A stretch of DNA of 64,000 bases from Nematostella vectensis. Its lineage: Eukaryota; Cnidaria; Anthozoa; Actiniaria; Edwardsiidae. Of the stretch, positions 1-10,799 are shown in pieces (position 1 is the stretch's first letter; each line of letters opens with the position of its first letter). The stretch is from assembly GCF_932526225.1 (NCBI RefSeq), contig NC_064041.1, forward strand, positions 4,147,046 to 4,211,045, written 5' to 3'. A program made the position numbers and the translations under genes. The notes beneath the pieces are model-generated. The model worked only from the letters and a program-made list of their open reading frames with translations. It ran no database searches and had not been told where the DNA came from.

Positions 1-213
1 TTCGTACTTCTTAAAGAAAGGAAGGAAAAAAGGGCTTCAGACCTAGCCGTGGGTAGAATTAGGTTTTTAGTACGGTTCAAGACTTTGACCGACACACCCA
101 TTGGGGTAGGTCTTCCCTTGGACGCCCACTGGCTAAGCCCTTATCAAAACAAGTCTAAAAGCTTTCTATGACTGTCGGTGTTGGACTATCTGAGGGGTGC
201 CGTCATAGGAACA

Positions 214-220
214 TATAAAT
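214..220 (+). promoter_or_regulatory. TATA box of the gypsy-like element, copy A
   Basis: A TATAAAT motif is followed by a G run of about 16 bases, in the non-coding lead of the gypsy-like element. Copy B has the same motif at 7601-7607 but only 6 G. It is plausibly the LTR promoter, but no second LTR is visible to confirm the LTR boundaries. Confidence 0.35.
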
Positions 221-463
221 AGGGGGGGGGGGGGGGGTGAGCCGAGCATGAAATGATCGAAATTAAAAGCCTGGTACCGTCTCCACTACACTCTCCAGTA
301 GTCTCTTTACAGAGGTTGGAGATCCCGGACTTCTTCAAAAACAAGGTTATTGGAATACCGAGCATTTCACACACCGTTAGGAACTTCTTTTTGTATATTT
401 TCTTTGTTTTGGGCAATTTTCCATTTCGTTTTGGGCAACTTTGATTAAGGCAGAGCTTAGCAA

Positions 464-1470
464 TTGGGTATGTTCAAAAAGGAAAAAATGGATGAGTTCG
501 TGGTAAAAATAGAGGCGTTACACACCAATGTTAACCATCGTTTTCAAAACTTACAGAGAGCCCACGACGCTAGTATCGCGGGTCTAGCCACAGAAAATGT
601 AGCGCTAAAAAGCCTTTATTTCCTATACTTTCGGGAGGCGAGGAAGAAAAAACATGATAAATTTTTGACAATTTTCCATCAGCTTGCAACCTTTTGTAAT
701 TGGAATGACGCCAGACAAGCCTCGGCTTTACCACTTAACTCTTAGGGGAAAGGCTCTTTCTTGGTACAACACGTTAGAGGAAAAAGGTTATTGAACGTCC
801 TTATTGAACGGAGAGAGGATCTCCCTTATATGTTTTCAATCAAAGGTGCTACAGATAAGTCACTGTTTCAGAAGGAAATATGGTACCTATTCGTCTGCCT
901 AATCCTACATCAGAAGGGATTGAAATGTATGAGAACACTAGAGTTGCCTTTTTTCAAAACTAGACAACCAAACTAAAACAATCGAGTTCCCAGAGGATAT
1001 GACCTTTCAGTCAGGTCGCGCAACTTCAGGTTCAACCTTTGACCCGTCACACCTTCCAGACAGACTGTTTAGCATCATCAGTTGAACAATTAGGAAGATA
1101 CTCAATTATTGAACGCATCATAGACACAGGGGATGCCTCACCTGTGAGGCAGAGGTCTTATAAGACCACACCTGAGCAAAGAAAGGAAATCGATAAGCAG
1201 GTTACAAAAAGGTTACGGAACAATATCATACAACCATCAACTAGTGCTTGGGCATCACCTGTGGTTTTAGTTGCTAAACCTGATGGTTCCGCAAACTCAA
1301 TGCAGTCACTAGGCGAGACTTCCCACTACCCCTAATCTCCGAGATGTTCGACAGTTTATTGGCGGCACAGATATTTACGAGGGATTCCTGTGGAATCCCG
1401 AAGTCATAAATTGGGCACTTTTCTTTTTCTTCGTCGCAAAAACGACAATTTCGTACCCAGATGGTTTCTG
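464..1470 (+). pseudogene. Ty3/gypsy-like retrotransposon relic, copy A (gag and start of RT)
   Basis: The first block (464-800) reads as a gag fragment. It has a coiled stretch, then FLTIFHQLATFCNWND and, after a frame break near 745, GKALSWYNTLEEKGY, the usual Ty3-type capsid pattern. From about 880 to 1290 the frames carry the pre-RT segment (RLPNPTSEGIEMYENTRVA) and the start of reverse transcriptase (ASPVRQRSYKTTPEQRKEID, then AWASPVVLVAKPDGS). After DGS the RT is rearranged, with remnants of the YPLP and SEMFDSLLAAQIFT region. The protease, the catalytic RT core, RNase H and integrase are absent. Frameshifts and stops make it dead. Copy B at 8057 carries the same damage. Confidence 0.75.
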
Positions 1471-1477
1471 ATAGATT

Positions 1478-1960
1478 TTGACCGAGGTGCACTGTGACAA
1501 CAATGTGGTTCAGGAATTAAGAGCGGGGGAGTATTTGGTGGAGTTGAAAGAGGAATCGCTCGTGGAACGGCTCATCAAAGAAGGCTTCAATATCGAATCA
1601 CAACACATCTCTTGTCACCCGCCTCGAGGCTACTACACCAGCGTCTCAATTATGGGCCTCAGGGCCTATGTAGACGAGAAAGTGATTGAGACCTTCAAAA
1701 ATGACGGAGAGATAAGACGCGAGATAATAAGACTTAAATACAAGATCGGGCACGAACTAGAGTGCCTGGAGAACGAGAATAGGCTGGTGAAGATGGTGTC
1801 GAACAACGCATTGATCCCCTATTCCCTCAAGATCAAGGACGAATGGTGCCGAATCATCCACTCCAACCAACAGTTATACGGGATGAAGTGCTTTGATTTC
1901 GGACATACCAGAAGATAATGCCCGAACATAGATTGCCGAAAATGCAGAGAACGGGGTTCA
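1478..1960 (+). pseudogene. Retroelement ORF1/gag-like nucleic-acid-binding protein relic, copy A
   Basis: An open frame of 146 codons contains the string GYYTSVSIMGLRAYVDEKVI, a basic central region (RREIIRLKYKIGHELECLEN) and, just before the stop, CFDFGHTRR. The stop is followed in frame by CPNIDCRKC. Together these make a CCHC zinc knuckle cut by a single stop codon. This layout (RNA-binding-like fold plus zinc knuckle) is known from ORF1 proteins of non-LTR elements and from gag proteins. It is unclear whether it belongs to the gypsy relic upstream or to a separate element. Copy B is 9025-9500. Confidence 0.55.
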
Positions 1961-1980
1961 TTCCTCTTCCGTTTATTTGT

Positions 1981-2008
1981 AATTAGGCGGGTTACAGCCC
2001 GCCTAATT
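1981..2008. other. Perfect 11-bp hairpin with T tail, copy A
   Basis: An 11-base stem AATTAGGCGGG with a 6-base loop is followed by a T run. It lies about 60 bases downstream of the zinc-knuckle reading frame and is conserved in copy B (9520-9547). It may be a structured 3' end of the element. It only looks like a bacterial terminator. Confidence 0.6.
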
Positions 2009-2595
2009 TTTTGTTACGTTTTTGTTGTTTGGGTATGTAACTCTTTGTATCTTAAGGGTCCGTTTAAAACCATTGTAATTGGTCCTATTAAAAATCTTCC
2101 AGAAGCTGCTACAAATGCAAGTGTTGGCTAATTATCCCTTGAAATAGCGGCCATGCATTTAAAATCATTGAAATCACAAGCTAGCCTCTAAATGTCAAAG
2201 AAATAACTCTAGCTTCGTAGGTCATCAACAAAGTCAAATAGTAGTTGCATACCAGCTGCATTTATTCATCAGAGATTTTGCGCTCAAAAGCGAAATTGTT
2301 TTGATTTGAATTTCTAACGTACGAGAATGACTATCAGTTTTTGCATCTCGGCGTTCCAGTCAATGAAAATGACATCCAGGATGGATGCTCAACCTCGAGA
2401 AGCTACAGAGTCAATGAATTAAATGTTTTTTTCACTTGTCGATAGGATAATTTTACTGCAATTCACATAATGATTTGTTTTTTTTCTTGTATAAGGTATA
2501 AGAAGACCGGTAAAGACACCTGGAAGTTTGAAATGAGTTAAAGGGTCAACAAATGTGTTTGAGTATGACCTTTGGCTGTTTATTCAAGTCTGAAT
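2009..2595. other. No gene seen
   Basis: AT-rich non-coding tail of the duplicated block, present in both copies (2009-2595 and 9548-10130). No reading frame, splice pattern or repeat structure stands out. Confidence 0.6.
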
Positions 2596-2735
2596 TGTAA
2601 AACGTTGACCGTTGAGAGTTTTATTGATTGTACGTAGCATGAAGTGCTAGTAAACGCAAACGCAAAAAGGTACCGAAGGAAATTGATTGCACAGGGAAAC
2701 GAATTTCCACGACATTTGGTCCGATCGAGCCGGAT
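2596..2735 (+). promoter_or_regulatory. BEL/Pao 5' LTR end and primer-binding site, copy A
   Basis: The sequence ends in ...CCACGACA at 2714, followed by TT and then TGGTCCGATCGAGCCGGAT at 2717-2735, 7 bases before the gag ATG. A PBS starting with TGG directly after an LTR ending in CA is the expected arrangement. Its reverse complement ends in CCA and resembles the 3' arm of a tyrosine tRNA. Only the last part of the LTR survives in copy A. Copy B (to 11222, PBS 11225-11243) has more. Confidence 0.5.
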
Positions 2736-2741
2736 AGGAGA

Positions 2742-3260
2742 ATGGCGACTGTAGAATCAAAGAGGAAAACCATAGCGGGACACAGAGCCTTCGTGACGAG
2801 GTTAATGGCTGAGGGGTGCGAGGAAAAGAGTGCGGTCGAAGTACTGGGAAACCGGCTACAGATCCTCAAGACCCTCGACGATGAAGTGCTCGAGTTGATG
2901 TCCAGAGATGATGTATTCACCGAAGAAGATGTAGAAGAACAGACGGTGAACGCAGGAAAGATAAAAACGACCATAAGAGAAAAGATATTGGCGCTCGAGG
3001 CAGCCGAACGGACGAGCCGCCAAAACAGCGTAGCAAGTGAGATTGAGAGTGAAGCCGCCGTGAGCAGTGCGCAAGGCCAAGAGACAAGAGCCCGATTGCC
3101 TAAGCTGAGGCTAAAGAACTTTGCTGGGAGAAACTTTGGTGGAGGAAACTTTGCTTTGTCGGTGAGTGGCAGGAGTTTTGGGATGGATTCGAGAGTAGCA
3201 TCCATTCCAATCCTTGCCTGGCCACCGTCGATAAGTTCAATTATCTGAGAAGTCTGCTCG
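2742..3260 (+). pseudogene. BEL/Pao gag relic, copy A (truncated)
   Basis: ATG follows the PBS. The frame gives a helical, acidic gag N-terminus (MATVESKRKTIAGHRAFVTR, later LPKLRLKNFAGR). After a one-base frame shift near 3160 the sequence reads WQEFWDGFE and DKFNYLR, hallmark strings of the Pao gag (DUF1759-type). The open frame itself ends with an out-of-frame TGA at 3246. Homology to the element stops at 3260. The same frame shift is present in copy B (11250), so it predates the duplication. Confidence 0.8.
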
Positions 3261-3262
3261 TC

Positions 3263-4164
3263 AACGATGTGGGCTATAGCATTGAGCTCTTGCATGAATT
3301 TACAGATGGGTGCGCAGCACAATATAAGTCACGACACTGCATTGGAGATTTGTCATGTTCTCTGGCAGATTTTGGATATCCGGTCCAAAGAAGCTTTTTC
3401 GAAACCTCCCATGCTAAAGGAGAGCAAGATGCTGCTGGCTCTCATGTAAAGCAGAAAACCAGCCAAGCCGTCCTACGCAGAAAAGCTAAAATCAATTCTG
3501 CAAGGACATGTATGCTTATCTGGTTGAAAAGTTTACAGAGCCAGCAGCAACTAGCTATGCTGCTCGTAGGACGGCTATCCAGCTGACGCACCGTGTTTTC
3601 TTTTATGTTCCGGCAAAAGGAGAGGGTGCAGTCTCCAGGAACCTTGATGGGCGAAAAATCAAGGAAGCAAAGGGCATAAGAAAATGGCACTGTGTCAAGA
3701 CACTTCCCCAGCAAGAGAAGGTCCTAGTACGGCATCGGACATGCTACTGTGTGAGCTGCATTGTGAAAGATGAAGATTCATGTAACAATAAGGCATGGCT
3801 TGATGAGTGGAAAGAAGTGACTATCCCTAGAGATGGTTCAGTTGCTATCACTCGTCAAGCCACAGAGCAGCCTGCTCTTGATCATGATACAGCATCACAC
3901 ACGGCAGATCTGGCTGCGTGCGGCAGCACTGTTGCCATTGAGGCTGAAGGTGATAGAATGTACGACTATCTCCTCAAAGTCACGTCAGCAAGTGCTGAGG
4001 AGCTAGAACATGACTACACTGATGATTACCACAACACTGTACTGAGAGAAGAGTCTGTCTTGAAAGGGCATTTTTATCTCCGTGATAATATTCATGACAT
4101 GACTTTCACCTTAAACGAAAAACGGATTGCAGTTGTTTATGCGGCCACTGTCCGCCATATATGA
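3263..4164 (+). pseudogene. Transposase-like relic, family not assigned
   Basis: The first frame (3269-3500) reads FTDGCAAQYKSRH, then RSFFETSHAKGEQDAAGSHV. After a one-base shift near 3505 it continues for 218 codons to 4164, including RTCYCVSCIVKDEDSC and a C-terminal segment from GHFYLRDNIHD. The spacing of D in TDGCAAQYK and of D in the KGxxDAxGxxVK motif resembles a repetitive cnidarian and hydrozoan gene family that looks like a DDE-type transposase core. The N-terminal part is missing because the start abuts the Pao fragment. No function can be assigned from sequence alone. Confidence 0.5.
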
Positions 4165-4364
4165 ATTATATTAAATAAGCTAAATCAATTTTGTCATATT
4201 TTGATTTTTTTTTATATTTTAGTCAGTTCTTCTTAGGAGACGCGGTGTGTTGCCGTCAGGGGCACTTCTTCTTCAGAAGTTGTGTGGAGATGCACTTACA
4301 GCAGTTTGGTAACTGTCCCCTAGACGGATAAGAACTTGCCCTTGAGGATATAAGAACAGTTCTG

Positions 4365-4650
4365 ATGGTCAACAGTCTAGTGGGGAAGTTGCCGTCATTG
4401 TACTGTGAAGAGTGCCCCTGGAGAGAAAAGCTTGATTTGCGGCAGTGGCATACGGAAACATGCCAAAGAAGCCTGTCCCCTGCCGCAATGTGGGCTGCCA
4501 GACCCTCGTGCAGAGGAAAACCTGGAGGAGCATATGGACGCCTGCCCGTTTGCAGAAAAAGCTGCACAGTGCACCAGCTTCAACAAATGGAAGAGCATAG
4601 GTGCCTAGGCTGCCCCCGAGCGCAGCGTTACTGTCCTCTGGGATGCGGGC
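4365..4650 (+). pseudogene. TRAF-type zinc-finger relic
   Basis: Three overlapping frames share one Cys/His series: CEECPW, RQWHTETC, NLEEHMDACPF, MEEHRCLGCP and YCPLGCGQRM. The spacing is that of tandem TRAF-type zinc fingers (C..C-H-C). Small indels move the reading from frame to frame, so this is a decayed copy of a TRAF-like gene fragment, possibly an old retrocopy or part of the transposase relic upstream. The N-terminal RING and C-terminal MATH parts are not seen. Confidence 0.45.
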
Positions 4651-5590
4651 AAAGAATGCAAGGGTATTTAATAGGATTGCATTTTCCACGTAATAAACTT
4701 ACATAACCTAGACCAATTTGTTCCGCTCTTTACAGAGTTTTGTCTAGGCGGAAATTTGATTGTTAACAATAAATCCTAAACGGTTTTACGTAATGTTTTT
4801 TAATAACGTATTAGAGGGCATATTCTTGCTAAAAGTAGTAACAGTGCCGTTACTAGGGAAATTTGTTTGTTTCATAAAAGCCTGTGCTTTTTGTCAAATC
4901 TCTTGGAACTTTCAACATAATGACACAAGTTATGACGTCATCCGACCCCTCCCATGATCACGTGACCTAGAACAGCAAAACGTGTCGGAGAAGCTGCTGT
5001 TCAAATCTAACATATTTTTTGCAGAAATATTTTAACATTACTATTTTTTAAAACTTCACGCATCTGATTTGTAAAATTTTGATACCGCGAGAAATGGCTA
5101 ATTTTTATGTTCTTGGAAAACTACATATTTCTTAATAACTTTTTCATTTCTTTAATTTATTCTCTAAAAACAATTAATTCTCTAAAATTGCATTTTCTTC
5201 TACAAAATGCCGAAATTTTATATTTATCTCTTGAGAAAAAGGAAAAAAAAAATTAGAATTGGAGTATCAAAGAAAATAAAATAAAAAGACTCGACCAGGG
5301 TTTGCTTACCGTAATAATTCCAATAAGCACCCTCCGTCATTAAGCGCACCCCCTCGAACAAGAAATTTGGAGCCCCCTTTCCCTATCCGAAAAACATATA
5401 AACAAAAATACCATTTGAATAGTACAATACTACTAGGACATAAAAAAAATACAAAACTACTGCGTTATATCTTTTTTTTTCGTTTCTACTGACTAAGTAA
5501 ATTCTGAATAATAACGTTAAAACAAGAAAGAAAAAAAGAATATGGTACAAAACAACCCCTTTTACCGAAAAAATTCCAAACATAGATTTA
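4651..5590. other. No gene seen
   Basis: AT-rich sequence with A and T runs. A stretch near 5300-5365 (pyrimidine-purine blocks with CACCC) looks like repetitive DNA, but no boundary is visible. Confidence 0.5.
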
Positions 5591-5599
5591 AGTGTTTTG

Positions 5600-6345
5600 T
5601 TTGTTTCTAAGCATCACTCTTCGCTCATTAGAGCATGGCGGCACCCTTACAAGATACGTGTCACATGAGGCCGATGAGAGCAGAGTAGTGATACAAGGCG
5701 GGACGATTGGATTCCCTGACTTTGTGGACAACCAAAAATGGTTGACCTGGAAAGACAGTGATGTTTTTTTAGGGTTGATTTCCTTTTTGTCTGTCACCCC
5801 TGACTTGCCACTGCAATCGACAAACCGGAGTTTATTCCATTTATCGGACCAAAGTATCGGCCAAATAACGACTTTTAACCCTGTTATTTTCAAGTGTTTT
5901 TCACCCCCGAATTGACGGAATAGATCGTCAATCAAACGAACTCGTATGCGGCCCAAGTAAATACCGAAAAGGGAAATGATGAGAGACAGGATCCAGACTG
6001 GTTTGAAAACAATGGAATGATGAAGGAATAAACGCTCGACGAATTCAAGGCTTTCCTGGGGATTTTGGTTATGATGGGCATCGTGCGTTCACCAACAATG
6101 CTTCATTATTGGAGCAAGGACGATCCATTTCTCTTTCAACACGAGATTGCAAACCCTTACCAAGAAATTACTTCTTTGAAATCCTATGTTATCTCCATCT
6201 AAACAATAAAACCGATATGCCCCCCCGCCCCCCGCAAGTTCACCCCGATTTTAACAAACTGAGTCTTGTGCAATACATGCCTATGAAGCCAGTAAAACGG
6301 GGAAGTTTTTTGTTTGTGCGAAGCGTCAACTGCTTTTCTTGTTAA
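5600..6345 (+). pseudogene. piggyBac transposase relic A
   Basis: Frames carry EFIPFIGPKYRPNNDF (about 5828-5875), DWFENNG, then TLDEFKAFLGILVMMGIVRS and PTMLHYWSKDDPF (about 6010-6130), followed by the FFEILCYLHLNN block. This is the start of the DDE_Tnp_1_7 (piggyBac) catalytic domain: ...FLGI..MMGI...P....YWS.D. Stops and frame shifts interrupt it, and the catalytic D residues further downstream are gone. No terminal repeats or TTAA sites were found at its ends. A diverged relative lies at 24365-25839. Confidence 0.7.
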
Positions 6346-7233
6346 CTTTGACATTTTTGTCGGAAATCTAAGTATAGTAAATAAGCCTGAATATAAGTTA
6401 GGTCTGTGTTTTTTTTTAATAAAAGCGGATGACCTGTTATTACCTAGTGTATATTAGTCAAATGAACTTGGAGAGAAGGGGCGTGCGGGGCCAAAAGAAC
6501 CAGCCACAGTCTTTCCAGTTATACCCAAAGGGGCAGATCAAGACTGTAGCTAATGCTACGGTCAGATTTGCGTTGCTTTATTTACCTCACATAGCTTATT
6601 TTTTTCCTTATTCTATATGCCTAATTTCAAAGCTTAACATACTAATTGTGTATGCCATGTTGCCCTACATCTATTTTTTTCATTTTCACAGTAATCGTTT
6701 TTTTTTTCATTGCGTTACGTATTACGGGAATTTATGGAATGACTCGATAAGAACTGTTCCTGTACTTTCTCCGAGCAGCATCTTTAGAACAGTTGCTGCA
6801 TTTGTAAACTCTATGAAGGAAGGAAACGTTCTCTATAACAGTCTTTCACTACCAGTAAACCAACCAAATTTGGATGTCTGAGAAGCCATTGCCTGTAGAA
6901 GTGATAGCTTTGGTCTGATGATATTAGAGGACAGTGGAGTCTTCTGTGACGGAGGAAAGTAACGCAATAGAGGATAACGTTATCTTGGATAACCTTAAAT
7001 TATTATAGTTTAGTAAGTCGCCGACCTTCCTGAAGTTAATGGACAGCTTGTTTTGTTTACTCTAAAAGGGTTTTCTTTTGGTTAAATAATTTGACAAACT
7101 TTAACCATTCGGCTAAAGTTCCTCTGAAACGGAATAGTAGAGAATGGGAAAATTACCCTTGACACAGTGGAAAGTGGGAGTGGCGCGTCCCTTTTCATGT
7201 GGTACTTGAGAACCGAAATTGGCCAATTCTCGT
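6346..7233. other. No gene seen
   Basis: T-rich sequence with an open frame at 6429-6881 that shows no recognisable motif. It could be a decayed continuation of the piggyBac relic. Confidence 0.4.
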
Positions 7234-7600
7234 TTCGTACTTCTTAAAGAAAGGAAGGAAAAAAGGGCTTCAGACCTAGCCGTGGGTATAATTAGGTTTT
7301 AGTACGGTTCAAGACTTTGACTGCAAAAATGTTCGGAATGCTGTCAATCATATTAAACACGACACGTGTGTCACTTGTCATGCGCACTAGCATTGTAGTA
7401 AGCTATGCGCGACAATCGGTAACCGTTAACATTGTAAAAAATTACGCAAGTCACGGTACCCCAAGGGTAAAGCAACCGACACACCCATTGGGGTAGGTCT
7501 TCCCTTGGACGCCCACTGGCTAAGCCCTTATCAAAACAAGTCTAAAAGCTTTCTATGACTGTCGGTGTTGGACTATCTGAGGGGTGCCGTCATAGGAACA

Positions 7601-7607
7601 TATAAAT
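7601..7607 (+). promoter_or_regulatory. TATA box of the gypsy-like element, copy B
   Basis: Same TATAAAT motif as at 214-220, followed by a short G run. Confidence 0.35.
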
Positions 7608-8056
7608 AGGGGGGGTGAGCAGAGCATGAAATGATCGAAATTAAAAGCCTGGTACCGTCCCCACTACACTCTCCAGTAGTCTCTTTACAGAGGTTGGAGA
7701 TCCCGGACTTCTTCAAAAACAAGGTTATTGGAATACCGAGCATTTCACACACCGTTAGGAACTTCTTTTTGTATATTTTCTTTGTTTTGGGCAATTTTCC
7801 ATTTCGTTTTGGGCAACTTTGATTAAGGCAGAGCTTAGCAATTGGGTATGTTCAACCTTTTTTTAGTTATAGATTTTATTCTTTAACAACGCCAAACTGA
7901 CGACAAGATTTCGTAGACGCCAGTGACAAAATTGACTATGATACTAATTTAAACCTTAGGGACAGTGGCACTGACAACACCATACTCGTTGAACTTCATA
8001 GCGATTGCTTAAGAACAAAAAAGGAAAAAAATGGATTAGCTCGTGGTAAAAATTAC

Positions 8057-9015
8057 ATGGCGTTACACACCAATGTTAACCATCGTTTTCAAAACTTACA
8101 GAGAGCCCACGACGCTAGTATCGCGGGTCTAGCCACAGAAAATGTAGCGCTAAAAAGCCTTTATTTCCTATACTTTCGGGAGGCGAGGAAGAAAAAACAT
8201 GCTGAATTTTTTACAATTTTCCATCAGCTTGCAACCTTTTGTAATTCGAATGACGCCAGACAAGCCCTCGCTTTACCACTTAACTCTTAGGGGAAAGGCT
8301 CTTTCTTGGTACAACACGTTAGAGGAGAAAGGTTATTGAACGTCCTTATTGAACGGAGAGAGGATCTCCCTTATATGTTTTCAATCAAAGGTGCTACAGA
8401 TAAGTCACTGTTTCAGAAGGAAATATGGTACCTATTCGTCTGCCTAATCCTACATCAGAAGGGATTGAAATGTATGAGAACACTAGAGTTGCCTTTTTTC
8501 AAAACTAGACAACCAAACTAAAACAATCGAGTTCCCAGAGGATATGACCTTTCAGTCAGGTCGTGCAACTTCAGGTTCAACCTTTGACCCGTCACACCTT
8601 CCAGACAGAGACTGTTTAGCATCATCAGTTGAACAATTAGGAAGATACTCAATAATTGAACGCATTATAGACACAGGGGATGCCTCGCCTGTGAGGCAGA
8701 GGTCTTATAAGACCACACCTGAGCAAAGAAAGGAAATCGATAAGCAGGTTACAAAAAGGTTACGGAACAATATCATACAACCATCAACTAGTGCTTGGGC
8801 ATCACCTGTGGTTTTAGTTGCTAAACCTGATGGTTCCGCAAACTCAATGCAGTCACCAGGCGAGACTTCCCACTACCCCTAATCTCTGAGATGTTCGACA
8901 GTTTATTGGCGGCACAGATATTTACGAGGGATTCCTGTGGAATCCCGAAGTCATAAATTGGGCACTTTTCTTTTTCTTCGTCGCAAAAACGACAATTTCG
9001 TACCCAGATGGTTTC
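8057..9015 (+). pseudogene. Ty3/gypsy-like retrotransposon relic, copy B
   Basis: Near-identical to 464-1470. The gag fragment (8057-8350) includes the ALSWYNTLEEKGY string split by a stop. The pre-RT segment and RT start (8544-8882) contain SPVRQRSYKTTPEQRKEID and AWASPVVLVAKPDGS. The RT has the same rearrangement after DGS as copy A. In this copy the first frame is continuous from TFQSGRATSG into DCLASSVEQLGRYS, where copy A lacks one base pair of the junction. Confidence 0.75.
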
Positions 9016-9024
9016 TGATAGATT

Positions 9025-9500
9025 TTGACCGAGGTGCACTGTGACAACAATGTGGTTCAGGAATTAACAGCGGGGGAGTATTTGGTGGAGTTGAAAGAGG
9101 AATCGCTCGTGGAACGGCTCATCAAAGAAGGCTTCAATATCGAATCACAACATCTCTTGTCACCCGCCTCGAGGCTACTACACCAGCGTCTCAATAATGG
9201 GCCTCAGAGCCTATGTAGACGAGAAAGTGATCTTGAAAAATCACGGAGAGATAAGACGCGAGATAATAAGACTTAAATACAAGATCGGGCACGAACTAGA
9301 GTGCCTGGAGAACGAGAATAGGCTGGTGAAGATGGTGTCGAACAACGCATTGATCCCCTATTCCCTCAAGATCAAGGACGAATGGTGCCGAATCATCCAC
9401 TCCAACCAACAGTTATACGGGATGGAGTGCTTTGATTTCGGACATACCAGAAGATAATGCCCGAACATAGATTGCCGAAAATGCAGAGAACGGGGTTCAT
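9025..9500 (+). pseudogene. Retroelement ORF1/gag-like protein relic, copy B
   Basis: Same product as 1478-1960 but further decayed. Small deletions near 9150 and 9230 shift the frame, so the open parts are 9025-9276 and 9197-9457. The zinc-knuckle string CFDFGHTRR again ends at a stop, with the last Cys residues downstream. Confidence 0.55.
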
Positions 9501-9519
9501 TCCTCTTCCGTTTATTTGC

Positions 9520-9547
9520 AATTAGGCGGGTTACAGCCCGCCTAATT
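9520..9547. other. Perfect 11-bp hairpin with T tail, copy B
   Basis: Identical stem and loop to 1981-2008. Confidence 0.6.
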
Positions 9548-10799
9548 TTTTGTTACGTTTTTGTTGTTTGGGTATGTAACTCTTTGCATCTTAAGGGTCC
9601 GTTTAAAAAACCATTGTAATTGGTCCTATTAAAAATCTTCCAGAAGCTGCTACAAATGCAAGTGTTGTCTGATTATCCCTTGAAATAGCGGCCATGCATT
9701 TAAAATCATTGAAATCACAAGCTAGCCTCTAAATGTCAAAGAAATAACTCTAGCTTCGTAGGTCATCAACAAAGTCAAATAGTAGTTGCATACCAGCTGC
9801 ATTTATTCATCAGAGATTTTGCGCTCAAAAGCGAAATTGTTTTGATTTGAATTTCCAACGTACGAGAATGACTATCAGTTTTTGCATCTCGGCGTTCCAG
9901 TCAATGAAAATGACATCCAGGATGGATGCTCAACCTCGAGAAGCTACAGAGTCAATAAATTAAATGTTTTTTTTTTCACTTGTCGATAGGATAATTTTAC
10001 TGCAATTCACATAATGATTTGTTTTTTTTCTTGTATAAGGTATAAGAAGACCGGTAAAGACACCTGGAAGTTTGAAATGAGTTAAAGGTTAAATGTGTTT
10101 GAGTATGACCTTTGGCTGTTTAAATTGACTACTGAATTGTAGGTCTAGCCTGAAGTCTAGGTACATACTGATTTAACCTCCTTGATTAAACTTGAAAAGG
10201 TTGCAAACCTCTATCGTCAAGTGTTACAATCTGATAATGGCGGTGAGTTTTAAAAGTCGGTACAGAAATAATGCAAGGCAGTGGATGTAGAAATTGTCAG
10301 AGGTTCTATACCATTCCTAGAGTGAAGGCAAAGAAAATGATGTCCCTTTTTATGCATATGCACAAGGCGACCCTTCATTCCTTTAAAAAAAAACACAGGA
10401 AGAGGATATTAAAGCACATAAAGATGATTTCATCGCAAAAGAAGCTTAAAAAGGCTAGTAGTGTTTAAGATATATCTCCAGGCGAAATTTGCACAATTTT
10501 CAAGATTTTTTTTACCATTGTACGCATTGCATTTTGCTTTTAAGTTCTAAAATGCAATTGTTGTTAAATTATATTTTTTTCTTACATTTATATTCTTATA
10601 TTTGATAATATTTTATGGTATTGTAAGCAGTATAAATCTATTACAATCCCAACTGACATGACCATGTTATAACTGGCAATCAAAATAAGCGTGTAAAATG
10701 CTGGGGCTTCAAGTAAAGTCAGGCCTTGTGTAGGAGCGCTATTTTGCTTGCAAATGCAACGATTGTCCAAGTCGTTCTGTTGACCTGGGTCCGAGAAAG
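9548..10799. other. No gene seen
   Basis: Non-coding tail of the duplicated block, plus about 650 bases specific to copy B. A lysine-rich open frame at 10271-10468 has no recognisable motif. Confidence 0.5.

Larger units (their letters stand above)
1..3260. repeat. Segmental duplication, copy A (matches 7234-11768)
   Basis: Base 1 aligns with 7234 and the match runs to 3260/11768 with only scattered substitutions. Copy A lacks three blocks present in copy B: about 153 bases after 99 (7321-7473), about 155 bases near 474 (7855-8010), and about 970 bases near 2597 (10130-11105). Each join occurs at a few shared bases, as expected for deletions. Past 3260 the copies diverge abruptly: copy A goes into a transposase-like relic, while copy B continues the Pao gag. 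The left end of copy A is outside the window. Confidence 0.9.

Noticed and set aside
1981-2012. Rho-independent terminator
   Set aside because: Hairpin plus T run looks like one, but the sequence is eukaryotic. Treated as an element structure instead.
6429-6881. 150-codon open frame after piggyBac relic A
   Set aside because: No transposase motif could be matched, and the hydrophobic T-rich content suggests chance.
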